A stretch of 44,198 bases of DNA. It comes from Gemmatimonadota bacterium (lineage in GTDB: Bacteria > Gemmatimonadota > Gemmatimonadetes > Gemmatimonadales > GWC2-71-9). Positions 26,488 through 35,064 of this stretch are shown piece after piece. A model generated the notes under the pieces. That model searched no databases and was not told the origin of the DNA. It saw nothing but the letters and a program-made list of their open reading frames with translations. The DNA lies in assembly GCA_025358055.1 (NCBI GenBank), contig JANYKV010000012.1, positions 1-44,198 of the forward strand. The letters run 5' to 3'. Positions within the stretch are counted from its first letter, which is position 1; the number at the start of each line of letters is the position of its first letter. The translations under genes were made by a program, and so were the position numbers.

Positions 26488-28029
26488 CTAAAGCGCTGGG
26501 GCGATGATGATCCGGCGTCCGAGTACCTTCTCGAGCACGTTGGCCTTCCGAGCGGCGCCCCAGCATTCCAACGAAACATCAGCGCCGGCATACCTGGGCA
26601 CCACCCGGAGCGTCAGTCGGTTCTGGGTCAACCGGGCCCGGACGTGGTCCACGATGGAGGTATGACCACGGTCGAGCCCGTCAGCGACCCGGAGAACTCC
26701 ACTCAGTCGGCGGACAATGTCTCGGTCGGCTCGGTCCAATCCGACGAAATCGCGATGGCGCTTGTTGGGACCGCGCTTGCGATGATAGCGACTCAACAGC
26801 GCGACCAGGGTGCGTTCGCGCACCCCGAAATTGAGCCGGTCGGCGTGCATGATCAGCTCAAAACTATGCTTGTGATGCTTCCGGTAGCTCACCACCTGTC
26901 CGACGTCGTGCAGGAGACTCGCTGCCTCGAGGATAGCGCGCTCGTCGGGTTTCGCGCCCAGGGAGTCCGCCAAGTGATCGAACAGCGAAAGCGCGAGCAC
27001 CCGCACCTGTTCGACATGACGGCGATCGCCCTGGCACCGCTCCACGAATTCGCGCATCTGCCGGAGCGGGTCGGTCGCCGGAGCAACCTTTTCGCCGATC
27101 ATCTCGAGCAACAGCCCTTCGCGGAGTCCATAGGCGCTGACCCGCAGTTCCCGAGCATCCGCGAGGTCCAATAGCTCGGCCGTGACGGCGAGGCCGGCGA
27201 GAATGATGTCCGCGCGCTGCGGGTTGAGCCCGGGCACGTTGCGCCGCTGCTCGGCGGTCTTGGTCGAAAGCCATTCGAGCAGCTGTTCCACCTCCGCCGT
27301 CGTCACCGTTTCTCCGTGGACGGGTTGACCCACGGGGAGACCGCGCCGGGCCACCACCATACGGCCGAGGTTGGTGAACGTGCCCCCGGAACCGATGACG
27401 GTCGCATGCGCGAACTTCCGCCACGGTGCTGCTTTCCGAAGCTGTTTGCGGATCAGAGACCGGAGGCCGGTGATTTCTTTCCGGGTGTCGCGCTTGCCGG
27501 GCAGGTCGACCTCGGTGAGCCGGACCGCACCGAGCGGAAGGGAGACGGTGAGTTCAACGAGGCCGTTGACGGCACCGATCAGCTCTAGGCTGCCACCGCC
27601 GATATCGGCGATCAACGCCCGGGTGTTGCTCAGCGGAAAATGGTGGGCGACGGATCGGTACGAGAGTGTGGCCTCCGTTTCGGGGTCGATGATGCGGAGG
27701 GGGATGCCTAGTTCTTTGTTGACTTGGGCGACGAAGGCCTCGCCATTCTCGGCTTCTCGCACGGCCGACGTGGCGACTGCACTAATTCGTTTCACACCCC
27801 GACGCTCGGCCACTTCACGCATGCGCTGCAGCACGATAAGCGCGCGGGCCATGGCCAGCTCGTCGAGTCGACCGGTGGCCGCGAGGCCGGTGGCCAGACG
27901 CGGCTGATCCTTCACCTCGTCGATGACGTGGAGTCCGCTCTGGGGATCGTGCTCGGCGACCAGAAGGCGGATCGAGTTGGATCCGACGTCAATGGCGGCC
28001 AGTCGCTCGGGGGCTGAGGAAACCGTCAA
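26488..28029 (-). CDS. ppx: Exopolyphosphatase / guanosine pentaphosphatase (Ppx/GppA)
   Basis: A 513-residue Ppx/GppA enzyme. The actin-like ATPase-fold part (about 1-310) has the AIDVGSNSIRLLV phosphate loop and DIGGGSLELIG; the C-terminal HD-like helical domain has the ASLLHDVGQ segment followed by HHKHS. It releases phosphate from polyphosphate ends, or converts pppGpp to ppGpp. The open frame continues upstream, but the family start fits TTG 28029, which overlaps the phoU stop as TTGA. Its position at the end of the pst operon favours polyphosphate as substrate during phosphate limitation. Confidence 0.93.
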   Translation of the reverse strand: MTVSSAPERLAAIDVGSNSIRLLVAEHDPQSGLHVIDEVKDQPRLATGLAATGRLDELAMARALIVLQRMREVAERRGVKRISAVATSAVREAENGEAFVAQVNKELGIPLRIIDPETEATLSYRSVAHHFPLSNTRALIADIGGGSLELIGAVNGLVELTVSLPLGAVRLTEVDLPGKRDTRKEITGLRSLIRKQLRKAAPWRKFAHATVIGSGGTFTNLGRMVVARRGLPVGQPVHGETVTTAEVEQLLEWLSTKTAEQRRNVPGLNPQRADIILAGLAVTAELLDLADARELRVSAYGLREGLLLEMIGEKVAPATDPLRQMREFVERCQGDRRHVEQVRVLALSLFDHLADSLGAKPDERAILEAASLLHDVGQVVSYRKHHKHSFELIMHADRLNFGVRERTLVALLSRYHRKRGPNKRHRDFVGLDRADRDIVRRLSGVLRVADGLDRGHTSIVDHVRARLTQNRLTLRVVPRYAGADVSLECWGAARKANVLEKVLGRRIIIAPAL

Positions 28030-28733
28030 TGACTCGACGGAGCCACCATTCGAGCGTCGCCCCGATCCTCGGCGTGGTGCTTGATGGACTTGCCTTCGAC
28101 TAGAAATACGACATCCTCGCCGACGTTGGTTGCCAGATCCGCTACCCGTTCGAGATTTCGACTCACTAAGAATAGCTCCATGGCGGCGCTGATGTTTTGT
28201 GGGTTCTCCATCATGTGCGTGAGGAGAATACGGAAGACGGACCGATGCAGGTTGTCCACCTTGTCGTCCCGGAGACAGACTTCGCGTCCGGCCGCCGCAT
28301 CGCCGCGGACAAAGGCCTCCAGTGCGTCGGAGAGCATCTCGCGTGCAAGGCTGGCCATCTCGACGATTTCCGGTTCGGGGACGATCGGCCGACTCTGGCT
28401 CAGTCGCTCGGCCGATTGGGCGATATTGACGGCGTGGTCGCCCACTCGCTCCAGGTCGTTCGCGATTTTGAGGGCGCTCGTGAGCATCCGCAGATCGCGG
28501 GCCATGGGCTGCTGCAGGGCGAGCAACTGGATGCACTGCTCTTCGATCTCGACTTCCAATGCGTCGATGGTGCGGTCATTCCGAATGACGTGGCGCGCCA
28601 ACTCGGTATCGCGCTCCAGAAGAGCCTGGACCGCGGAGCCGAGTGCCGCCTCCGCTTCGCCCGACATCGTGAGGAGGCGGACCTTGACCTGGCTCAACTC
28701 ATCGTGAAAGTGGCGGTGGGTATCGACGCTCAT
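28026..28733 (-). CDS. phoU: Phosphate signalling complex protein PhoU
   Basis: A 235-residue all-helical protein with two PhoU three-helix repeats. The metal-cluster motifs are visible: [19 protein letters not shown] in repeat one and [23 protein letters not shown] in repeat two. PhoU binds PstB and PhoR and keeps PhoR in phosphatase mode when phosphate is abundant. ATG 28733 overlaps the pstB stop as ATGA and defines the start; the longer open frame upstream is a shadow inside pstB. Confidence 0.97.
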   Translation of the reverse strand: MSVDTHRHFHDELSQVKVRLLTMSGEAEAALGSAVQALLERDTELARHVIRNDRTIDALEVEIEEQCIQLLALQQPMARDLRMLTSALKIANDLERVGDHAVNIAQSAERLSQSRPIVPEPEIVEMASLAREMLSDALEAFVRGDAAAGREVCLRDDKVDNLHRSVFRILLTHMMENPQNISAAMELFLVSRNLERVADLATNVGEDVVFLVEGKSIKHHAEDRGDARMVAPSSH

Positions 28734-29587
28734 CCGAATCTCCCGGTAATGTATGCCTCGGTACGTTCCTGCTTCGGCGCGGTGAAGATCTGTTGGGTGT
28801 CGCCGAACTCCATCAAGATGCCGCGATCGAAAAAGCCGGTGCAGTCCGACACCCGGGCGGCTTGTTGCATATTGTGCGTAACGATCACGATTGTATAGTT
28901 CTGCTTGAGTTCGAAAATAAGTTCCTCCACCTTCTGCGTGGCGATCGGGTCCAAGGCGGAGCAGGGTTCGTCCATCAAGAGCACCTCCGGCTGATTCCCC
29001 AACGCGCGGGCAATGCACAGACGCTGTTGCTGTCCACCGGACAGGCCCAGCGCGGAATCCTCCAGGCGGTCCTTCACTTCATCCCACAGGGCAGCGGCCC
29101 GGAGGCAGCGCTCGACCAGGTCGGGCAAGTCGCGCTTGGGCACCAACGCATTCAGCACCGGCCCATAGGCCACATTATCGAAGATCGACTTCGGGAAGGG
29201 GTTGGGACGCTGGAACACCATCCCGACCCGCTGCCGCAGCGCCACGAGATCGGTCGCTGGCGCAAACACCGATGTCCCATCGACCAGGACTTCCCCGGCG
29301 TACACCGACCCGGGCGTGAGGTCGTTCAGGCGGTTGATCGACCGAAGAAAGGTCGACTTGCCGCAGCCCGATGGTCCGATGATCGCGGTGACCGCACGAC
29401 GCGGAACCTCGAAAGAGAGCCCATCGAGGATCTGCCGCGCACCGAAGTGGAAGGAGAAATCCTTGACGACGATGGCATAGTTCGCCTCGGTGCGCGGCTT
29501 GACTGGGCTCTGCCCCAAGCGCGAAGGAACCGGGATCGGGGGTGTGGGCGGAGGTGTCATCACCGGAATCTCAAGGGTAGAGGTCAT
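28730..29587 (-). CDS. pstB: Phosphate import ATP-binding protein PstB (copy 1)
   Basis: A 285-residue ABC ATPase driving the PstCA phosphate channel. Walker [10 protein letters not shown] is at residues 71-79, with the [15 protein letters not shown] signature and Walker [14 protein letters not shown], which is the standard PstB wording. Compared with the second copy it has a 35-residue N-terminal extension, very rich in proline (residues 9-23). ATGA overlaps link it to phoU downstream and to the other pstB upstream. Confidence 0.96.
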   Translation of the reverse strand: MTSTLEIPVMTPPPTPPIPVPSRLGQSPVKPRTEANYAIVVKDFSFHFGARQILDGLSFEVPRRAVTAIIGPSGCGKSTFLRSINRLNDLTPGSVYAGEVLVDGTSVFAPATDLVALRQRVGMVFQRPNPFPKSIFDNVAYGPVLNALVPKRDLPDLVERCLRAAALWDEVKDRLEDSALGLSGGQQQRLCIARALGNQPEVLLMDEPCSALDPIATQKVEELIFELKQNYTIVIVTHNMQQAARVSDCTGFFDRGILMEFGDTQQIFTAPKQERTEAYITGRFG

Positions 29588-30351
29588 CCGAACCGTCCTG
29601 TAATGTAAGCCTCGGTTTGCTCGTTCTTGGGCCTCGTGAAGATCTGCTTGGTCGGTCCGTGTTCCACCATCGTCCCCACATAGAAGAAGGTGGTGGTGTC
29701 GGAAACGCGGGCCGCCTGCTGCATGTTGTGCGTTACGATCACAATCGTAAAATCGCGCTTGAGCTGGAACACCAGCTCTTCGATTCGCTGGGAGCCCTGG
29801 GGGTCCAACGCGGCCGTCGGTTCATCCAGGAGAATCACGTCCGGGCGCGGGGCAATCGTCCGGGCGACGCACAGGCGTTGCTGCTGCCCGCCGGAGAGCG
29901 CCACCGCGCTCGAATGCAAGCGGTCCTTGACCTCATCCCAGAGCGCGGCCTCGCGCAGCGCCTTCTCGACCATCTCGTCGAGTGCGCGCCGCGGGGGCCG
30001 CCCGTTGAGCATCAACCCGGCCGTGACGTTCTGGTAGATCGACATCGTCGGAAAGGGGGTTGGCTTTTGGAAGACCATGCCGATGCGACGACGGAGCTGC
30101 ATCGTGTTCACCCGTGGGGCGTAGATGTCGTCACCGTCGAGCAGGACCCGCCCGGTGATCCGTCCGGCCGGCGACAATTCATGCATCCGATTGAGGGTAC
30201 GGAGATACGTCGACTTGCCACAGCCCGACGGACCAATCAGTGCGTGCACCTGGTTGGTGGTGAATCCGAGGCTCACGTTCTTCACGCCGACGGTTTCACC
30301 GTAGAAGGCGCTCAGGTTCTCGGTGGCAAGCCGAATCGGGAAATCAGCCAT
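29584..30351 (-). CDS. pstB: Phosphate import ATP-binding protein PstB (copy 2)
   Basis: A 255-residue ABC ATPase of normal PstB length. Walker [10 protein letters not shown] starts at residue 40, the signature is [15 protein letters not shown], and Walker B reads [13 protein letters not shown] instead of the usual DEPCSALDP of copy 1. The two copies share the same end ([10 protein letters not shown]) but differ in many places, so this is an old duplication or a separately acquired paralogue. It overlaps pstA by 8 bp and the next pstB by 4 bp. Two different subunits could form a heterodimer on one PstCA channel. Confidence 0.95.
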   Translation of the reverse strand: MADFPIRLATENLSAFYGETVGVKNVSLGFTTNQVHALIGPSGCGKSTYLRTLNRMHELSPAGRITGRVLLDGDDIYAPRVNTMQLRRRIGMVFQKPTPFPTMSIYQNVTAGLMLNGRPPRRALDEMVEKALREAALWDEVKDRLHSSAVALSGGQQQRLCVARTIAPRPDVILLDEPTAALDPQGSQRIEELVFQLKRDFTIVIVTHNMQQAARVSDTTTFFYVGTMVEHGPTKQIFTRPKNEQTEAYITGRFG

Positions 30352-31189
30352 ACCGACCGAAAATCCGGCGAGTGGCGATCCGAGCGGAGAGGCTGAGGAC
30401 GAAGACCACCAGGATGAGGACCAGTGCAGTGGCCCACGCCAATCGATGCCAGTCTTCGTAAGGCCCGTTCGCGTAGGTGTATACGGTGAGCGGGAGTGCT
30501 CCCATCGGCTGGTTCAGATTGGTACCCATGAACTGACTGCCGAGCGCCGTGAAGAGGAGCGGGGCGGTTTCCCCGGACACGCGTGCCACTGCGAGGAGGC
30601 TCCCGGTAACGATGCCGGGCAGCGTGGTCCGGACGACGACCGCAAGACTGGTACGCCAACGGGGGTACCCGAGCGCCAACGCGGCTTCTCGGAGGGAATG
30701 CGGCACGAGTTTGATCATCTCTTCCGTCGTGCGCATGACCATTGGAATCATCAACATCGCCAGGGCGGCACTCCCGGCATATCCCGAAAAATGCTTTTGC
30801 CGGGCGACGATCAAGGTCCAGGCGAACACGCCTACTACAATGGACGGCGTGCCGTTCATCACGTCGGAGATGAATCGGGTAATGGTTGCCAATCGGCTCG
30901 ATGGGTATTCGGCGGAAAAGATTCCCGCGCCGATGCCTATGGGGAGACCAATCAGGCATGCCGCACCCACCATCATCAGGGTACCGATGATCGCATGAGC
31001 GACCCCACCACCGCTTTCGCCGGCTGGGGCCGGCGTCTTGAGAAAAAAGGCCAGATTGAGACTGCTCACCCCTTTGACGAGGAGCGTCGCCAGGATGAGA
31101 ACCAGCGGCAACACCGCGATCAGCACAGCAAAGATCATGGTGCCGACCATGAAATTGCTGATCCAACGGCGCAGGACACGGCGGTTCAT
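30344..31189 (-). CDS. pstA: Phosphate ABC transporter permease PstA
   Basis: A 281-residue inner-membrane permease with six predicted transmembrane spans and the EAA-type cytosolic loop (REAALALGYPRWRTSLAVVVRTTLPGI) that contacts PstB. The PIGIGAGIFSAEY and NGTPSIVVGVFAW segments are characteristic of PstA. It pairs with PstC to form the phosphate channel. The ends overlap pstC by 4 bp and pstB copy 2 by 8 bp. Confidence 0.96.
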   Translation of the reverse strand: MNRRVLRRWISNFMVGTMIFAVLIAVLPLVLILATLLVKGVSSLNLAFFLKTPAPAGESGGGVAHAIIGTLMMVGAACLIGLPIGIGAGIFSAEYPSSRLATITRFISDVMNGTPSIVVGVFAWTLIVARQKHFSGYAGSAALAMLMIPMVMRTTEEMIKLVPHSLREAALALGYPRWRTSLAVVVRTTLPGIVTGSLLAVARVSGETAPLLFTALGSQFMGTNLNQPMGALPLTVYTYANGPYEDWHRLAWATALVLILVVFVLSLSARIATRRIFGRYG

Positions 31190-32166
31190 ATCCCCCGCCC
31201 TCCTTGGGGCCCGCCCCGGGAGGTTCGCCAGATCAGGATTCGGGCGCCCGCGTTCACGAGAACCGTGACCAGGAAGAGCACGAGGGCCACATACGAGAGC
31301 GCGGAGAAATGGATGTCGCTGGCGGCCTCGGAAAACTCATTCGCGATCACCGCCGCCATCGTATACCCAGGTGCGAACAACGATGCGGCGATCTCATTCC
31401 GATTGCCGATGAGCATCGTCACCGCCATCGTCTCCCCGAGGGCTCGGCCCAGCCCGAGGATGATCGCGCCGATGATGCCCGACTTCGCGTAGGGAACGAT
31501 GGCGGAGATCACGGCTTCCCAGCGGGTTGCGCCCATCGCGAGCGCGGCCTCGCGCTGACTGTTCGGGACGCTGACGAGTACTTCGCGCGACACGCTCATG
31601 ATGTAGGGCATCACCATGATGGCGAGAATGATGCTCGCGGCCAACATCGACTGTCCGTAGATCGGGCCCTGGAAGAACGGAAGAAATCCGAATGTGGCTT
31701 TCAAGAATGGAAAGACTGAGGTGCGGAGGAACGGGAGCAGGAAGAAGACCCCCCACAAGCCATAGACCACACTCGGGATGGCTGCCAGCAGTTCAATCAG
31801 GAACGAGATCGGCTTTCGAATCCGTTCCGGGGCAAACTCGGTTAGGTAAATCGCCACACCGAGGGACAGCGGAACGGCGATCAACAGCGCGAGCAGTGAG
31901 GACAGGAGTGTCCCGAAAATGAGCGGCAGGGCGCCGAACTTCTCGGCCACGGGATCCCAGATGCTCGTGGTCACAAATCGAACGCCAAAGCGGGAGATCG
32001 CCAGCCGGGACCCGGCGTACAGCTCCCACACGAGGAACCCCATCAGGATCGGGATCGCGGCCGCGCAGACGGTCAGGACACCGCGGAACGCGGCGTCGGA
32101 AACATTGCGTCCCTCGAGTCCGTGACCCTGATCGGAGACTTCCGCAGGTTGGGTGATCGCAGTCAT
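31186..32166 (-). CDS. pstC: Phosphate ABC transporter permease PstC
   Basis: A 326-residue permease with about six transmembrane spans and the EAA-loop segment REAALAMGATRWEAVISAIVPYAKSGI. LAAIPSVVYGLWGVF and GRALGETMAV are typical PstC motifs. It is the first gene after a 171-bp gap holding a hairpin and a probable PhoB box, so it may begin its own transcript pstC-pstA-pstB-pstB-phoU-ppx. There is only a weak ribosome-binding site before ATG 32166. Confidence 0.96.
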   Translation of the reverse strand: MTAITQPAEVSDQGHGLEGRNVSDAAFRGVLTVCAAAIPILMGFLVWELYAGSRLAISRFGVRFVTTSIWDPVAEKFGALPLIFGTLLSSLLALLIAVPLSLGVAIYLTEFAPERIRKPISFLIELLAAIPSVVYGLWGVFFLLPFLRTSVFPFLKATFGFLPFFQGPIYGQSMLAASIILAIMVMPYIMSVSREVLVSVPNSQREAALAMGATRWEAVISAIVPYAKSGIIGAIILGLGRALGETMAVTMLIGNRNEIAASLFAPGYTMAAVIANEFSEAASDIHFSALSYVALVLFLVTVLVNAGARILIWRTSRGGPQGGRGI

Positions 32167-32202
32167 AACGCCCGGAGTCTACAGGGGGGCTTATGGTGTT
32201 CC

Positions 32203-32229
32203 GTCACGTCAGTGTAACGGACAGGTAAC
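32203..32229 (-). promoter_or_regulatory. Probable PhoB box upstream of pstC
   Basis: On the plus strand GTCAC (32203), GTAAC (32214) and GTAAC (32225) begin exactly 11 bp apart, so the leftward reading is GTTAC-N6-GTTAC-N6-GTGAC. PhoB boxes are direct repeats of about 7 bp with 4-bp spacers, the same 11-bp period. The site is 37-63 bp before the pstC ATG. The same pattern occurs before the porin gene. Confidence 0.7.
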
Positions 32230-32269
32230 GCAGACCGTTGATACGGGGCCTTGCTAGCTCCACCGAAGC

Positions 32270-32308
32270 GAATGAGGGGCCGGGCCGCCGTGGCCCGATC
32301 CCTCGTTC
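32270..32308 (-). other. Long hairpin between pstS and pstC
   Basis: Arms 32270-32286 and 32292-32308 pair over 17 positions with one mismatch and two G-T pairs around a 5-base loop, about 30 bp after the pstS stop. There is no following T-run in the direction of transcription, so partial termination or 3'-end protection of the pstS message is more likely than a full terminator. Such elements let the binding protein be made in excess over the membrane subunits. Confidence 0.6.
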
Positions 32309-32337
32309 CGGTGTCAAATCCCATCTTCGGCAATTGT

Positions 32338-33375
32338 TCAGGCGATCGGCTTGCCGGCACCTTTCAAGGTCTTGAGCCGGTCCTTCACCAGCGCAATCAC
32401 CGGCTTGGGCAACGGAGCATATTGCAGGTCGGTCGCCATTTTCTGGGCTTCATCGGTGATCATCCAATCGAGGAACCCTTTCAGCGCCTTGGCCTTCGCC
32501 TCATCCTTCGTGTCCGGCCGTACTAAGAGCCAGGTGAACGATGAAATCGGATAGGCCTCTGCGCCCGGCGCATTTGTAATCGAGACACGGAAGTCGGTGT
32601 TGGCGGCAAACTTGGCGCTGGCTGCCGCATTGGTCACCGTTTGCAACGAAGGCTCGATAAAGCTGCCCTCGGCGTTCTTGACTTGGGCATAGGGGAGCTT
32701 GTTCGCCACGGCATAGATCAACTCGACGTAGCCGATGGACCCTTCGCTCTGTTTCACCTGCTGGGTGACCCCTTCATTCCCCTTGCCGCCCAGGCCACTG
32801 GGCCAGTTGACCGCCGTGGCGCTCCCAACTTTCTCTTTCCACTCCGAGGACACCTTGCTCAGATAGTCGGTGAAGATAAAACTGGTTCCGGAGCCGTCCG
32901 ACCGATGGACCACGATGATGTCGGACGCGGAGAGCTTGGCGCCGGCGTTATTGGCGACGATACGTCGGTCGTTCCACTTCGTGATCTTGCCGAGAAAAAT
33001 ATCCGCAATCGTGGCGCCGTCGAGCTTGAGCTGTGCCGCACCCAACCCGGGCACATTATAGGTGACAACCACCGCGCCCATGACGGTGGGAATGTGAAGC
33101 ACCTTCCCCTGAACCGCTGTCATCTGCTCCTGGTTCATGGGGCCGTCGGTGGCTCCGAAGTCGACGGTGCCATCGGTGAACTGCCGGATTCCGCCGCCCG
33201 AACCGATCGATTGATAGTTGATCTGAACGCCGGTCTTCTTGACATAGACGTCAAACCATTTGGCATAGACTGGGTTTGGGAACGTGGCGCCGGCGCCCGT
33301 CAGGGACTGCGCGGTGACAGGAGCCGCGACCACGAGTGCGACTCCGATTCCAACCAACAGAGTGCGACGCGTCAT
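32338..33375 (-). CDS. pstS: Phosphate-binding periplasmic protein PstS
   Basis: A 345-residue type II periplasmic binding protein. The first 22 residues are a Sec signal peptide (cleaved after PVTAQ or nearby). The mature start TGAGATFPNPVYAKWF, then SIGSGGGIRQF, VDFGATDGPM and RSDGSGTSFIFTDYL, are the conserved PstS phosphate-binding segments. It captures phosphate and delivers it to PstCA. GGAGAGAG precedes ATG 33375. It lies 30 bp downstream of the porin gene, so it is probably co-transcribed with it. Confidence 0.97.
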   Translation of the reverse strand: MTRRTLLVGIGVALVVAAPVTAQSLTGAGATFPNPVYAKWFDVYVKKTGVQINYQSIGSGGGIRQFTDGTVDFGATDGPMNQEQMTAVQGKVLHIPTVMGAVVVTYNVPGLGAAQLKLDGATIADIFLGKITKWNDRRIVANNAGAKLSASDIIVVHRSDGSGTSFIFTDYLSKVSSEWKEKVGSATAVNWPSGLGGKGNEGVTQQVKQSEGSIGYVELIYAVANKLPYAQVKNAEGSFIEPSLQTVTNAAASAKFAANTDFRVSITNAPGAEAYPISSFTWLLVRPDTKDEAKAKALKGFLDWMITDEAQKMATDLQYAPLPKPVIALVKDRLKTLKGAGKPIA

Positions 33376-33405
33376 GGGACTCTCTCCATCCTCAAAGGGA
33401 ACGAC

Positions 33406-34509
33406 CTAGAAGCTCAACTGAATTTGGAACAACGCCTGTGAACGAGTCGCATCCTTCGCGGTGGAATTGGCATCGTTTTGGTAGCTCAGATGGTCGAGGT
33501 CGGCCAGAAGGCGAAGGTTCGACGAGATCGTGTATGAGACGCCGGCGATGAGGCGCGTGCTCTTGTCGTCCGCGAGCTTTGTCGTCGCGTCTTTCGTGGC
33601 GTCGGTGTTCGCGTCGGTGATGTCCACCCGTGCGATGAGGGAGAGCTTGGTGGAAGGAATCTTGAACACGCCAAAGAGGCTCGTGACGGTGCCCTTGATG
33701 TATTTGGTGGCGGCGGTGGTCCCGATCGCGCCTGTACTGTCGGTGGTCGTGGCATACTCCGCGGCCAGCACCAGTGCCTTTGAACGGTACGAGAGCATGC
33801 CCATGTAGCGTTCCCGCGTCCCGCCGCCCGTGGGTTTGCCGACTTGGCCGTAGCCGGTTAACCGGAGGCCGCCGTCCCGCCCGCCTTCGTCGCTTCCGAC
33901 CAAACGCACCGACACTCGGCCCATCAGGTCTTTCCGCTGGTCGCCCGGGGCCCGGTTGTAGTTCTCACCGTTGTAGACACCCAGCTGCATGTTCACCTTG
34001 TCGAAGCCCCAGTTGCCGTCGACGCCGAAACCGAAATCGGAAGAAGACATGTACCCTCCTCGCTCCAAGGCCATCTGGCCCTGCATCCGATAATCCCACA
34101 GGTGCTCTTCCCAGTCGAGCAACGGCGTATGCATCTGACCCAGTTTCCAGGTCAGGGCGCTGCCTTCCGGATTCCAAGTGGCATAGGCGTACTTGAGGCG
34201 GTAGGACAGGGAGCCATCCGTGCTTCGGAAGATGTCGGCGGTGACGCGAGTGCCGATGCCGTAGGCGAACTTTCCGATGACGTTGATGTAGGCTCTGGTC
34301 ACATCGAAATTGTTGACGTGATTCGCGGTGTCCCGAAGCTGGTACTGGTACTGCGCGTAGGCGACGCCGCCGACGGTTACCGTCGGTGCCTGGGCCTCGA
34401 CGCTCGAGGTCGCGACCATTGCGCTGACGATCAACGCCGCTGCGGTCCATCGGATCCGAATACGCACTGGGGTTCGCCTCCGGTTCATTGGTTGCCGTGG
34501 ATGCTGCAC
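33406..34509 (-). CDS. Phosphate-selective porin (OprO/OprP family)
   Basis: A 367-residue outer-membrane beta-barrel with a signal peptide ending around SVEAQA. The mature protein has many Gly/aromatic beta strands, including DVTRAYINVIGKFA, WKLGQMHTPLLDWEEHLWDYR and a C-terminal strand QALFQIQLSF ending in Phe, as required for barrel assembly. Basic residues that line the OprP channel cannot be assigned by eye, so phosphate selectivity is inferred from context: the gene is directly upstream of pstS and behind a probable PhoB box. Start at ATG 34509 or 34488; neither has a clear ribosome-binding site. Confidence 0.85.
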   Translation of the reverse strand: MQHPRQPMNRRRTPVRIRIRWTAAALIVSAMVATSSVEAQAPTVTVGGVAYAQYQYQLRDTANHVNNFDVTRAYINVIGKFAYGIGTRVTADIFRSTDGSLSYRLKYAYATWNPEGSALTWKLGQMHTPLLDWEEHLWDYRMQGQMALERGGYMSSSDFGFGVDGNWGFDKVNMQLGVYNGENYNRAPGDQRKDLMGRVSVRLVGSDEGGRDGGLRLTGYGQVGKPTGGGTRERYMGMLSYRSKALVLAAEYATTTDSTGAIGTTAATKYIKGTVTSLFGVFKIPSTKLSLIARVDITDANTDATKDATTKLADDKSTRLIAGVSYTISSNLRLLADLDHLSYQNDANSTAKDATRSQALFQIQLSF

Positions 34510-34567
34510 GATCTCATGATCGCCGGCTCATAAACGCCAATGGCCGTCACGCGACAATGTGGGTCAC

Positions 34568-34612
34568 GTAACAAGCAGGTAACGACGCCCCTCGGTGTCA
34601 CGGACGGGTTAC
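34568..34612 (-). promoter_or_regulatory. Probable PhoB boxes upstream of the porin gene
   Basis: GTAAC begins at 34568 and again at 34579, exactly 11 bp apart, the same arrangement as before pstC. A second pair, GTCAC (34597) and GTTAC (34608), is also 11 bp apart but offset from the first, and a further GTCAC at 34546 is in register with the first pair. The first pair is about 60 bp before the porin ATG. The distal pair overlaps the stop of the STAS gene. Confidence 0.65.
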
Positions 34613-34986
34613 AGCGGGATGGATTGGACCGGCACCGCACCGACCGTCGTATTCAGCCCTGACGGTATGAACGCCGAGGACTCCTCGGCGTGAGGTGAGC
34701 CGTCCTCCTCCCCTCGCAGAAAGTCGAGCAATGGGTGAATTCGGAGCTGCCGACGAAGGGAGGGATGCAGGCCTTCCACTTCGATGCCCACGTTCCTCCT
34801 CTGCCGCAGGCTCCAGAGAACGAACCAGAGCCGAGAGATCCCGACCGGGTCGAGCGTGTGGAGGGCCGAGGCATCCACGCGGATGCGCCCAGCGGAGGAG
34901 CCGGCGATCGCATATCGAATCCGCTCGACGGCTCCCGCGTCGAGCTCAGTGGGAAGGGCGACAAGCAGCGAATCATTGGTAAGCAT
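34609..34986 (-). CDS. STAS-domain protein lacking the usual phosphoserine
   Basis: A 125-residue protein, with ATG 34986 taken as start (GTG 35013 is an alternative; neither has a good ribosome-binding site). Residues 5-95 fit a STAS fold: LLVALPTELDAGAVERI, the RIRVDASALHTLDPVGISRL loop and a final amphipathic helix. Anti-sigma antagonists have a Ser in the D-S-x-G loop; here it reads DPVG, so phosphoswitching is unlikely and a MlaB-like or structural role is possible. It sits between phoR and the porin gene in the phosphate cluster; a link to phosphate signalling is inferred only from position. Confidence 0.7.
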   Translation of the reverse strand: MLTNDSLLVALPTELDAGAVERIRYAIAGSSAGRIRVDASALHTLDPVGISRLWFVLWSLRQRRNVGIEVEGLHPSLRRQLRIHPLLDFLRGEEDGSPHAEESSAFIPSGLNTTVGAVPVQSIPL

Positions 34987-35064
34987 GGAGCAAAGGTTGG
35001 AAGGCCGGGTCACGCGCTTACCGGCCCGTGGGTCTCAGGATCGTAACGGTTGTTCGCGGAGATT

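Noticed and set aside
28030..28536. N-terminal extension of Ppx
   Set aside because: Lies within phoU and is an Arg-rich shadow; the family start matches TTG 28029.
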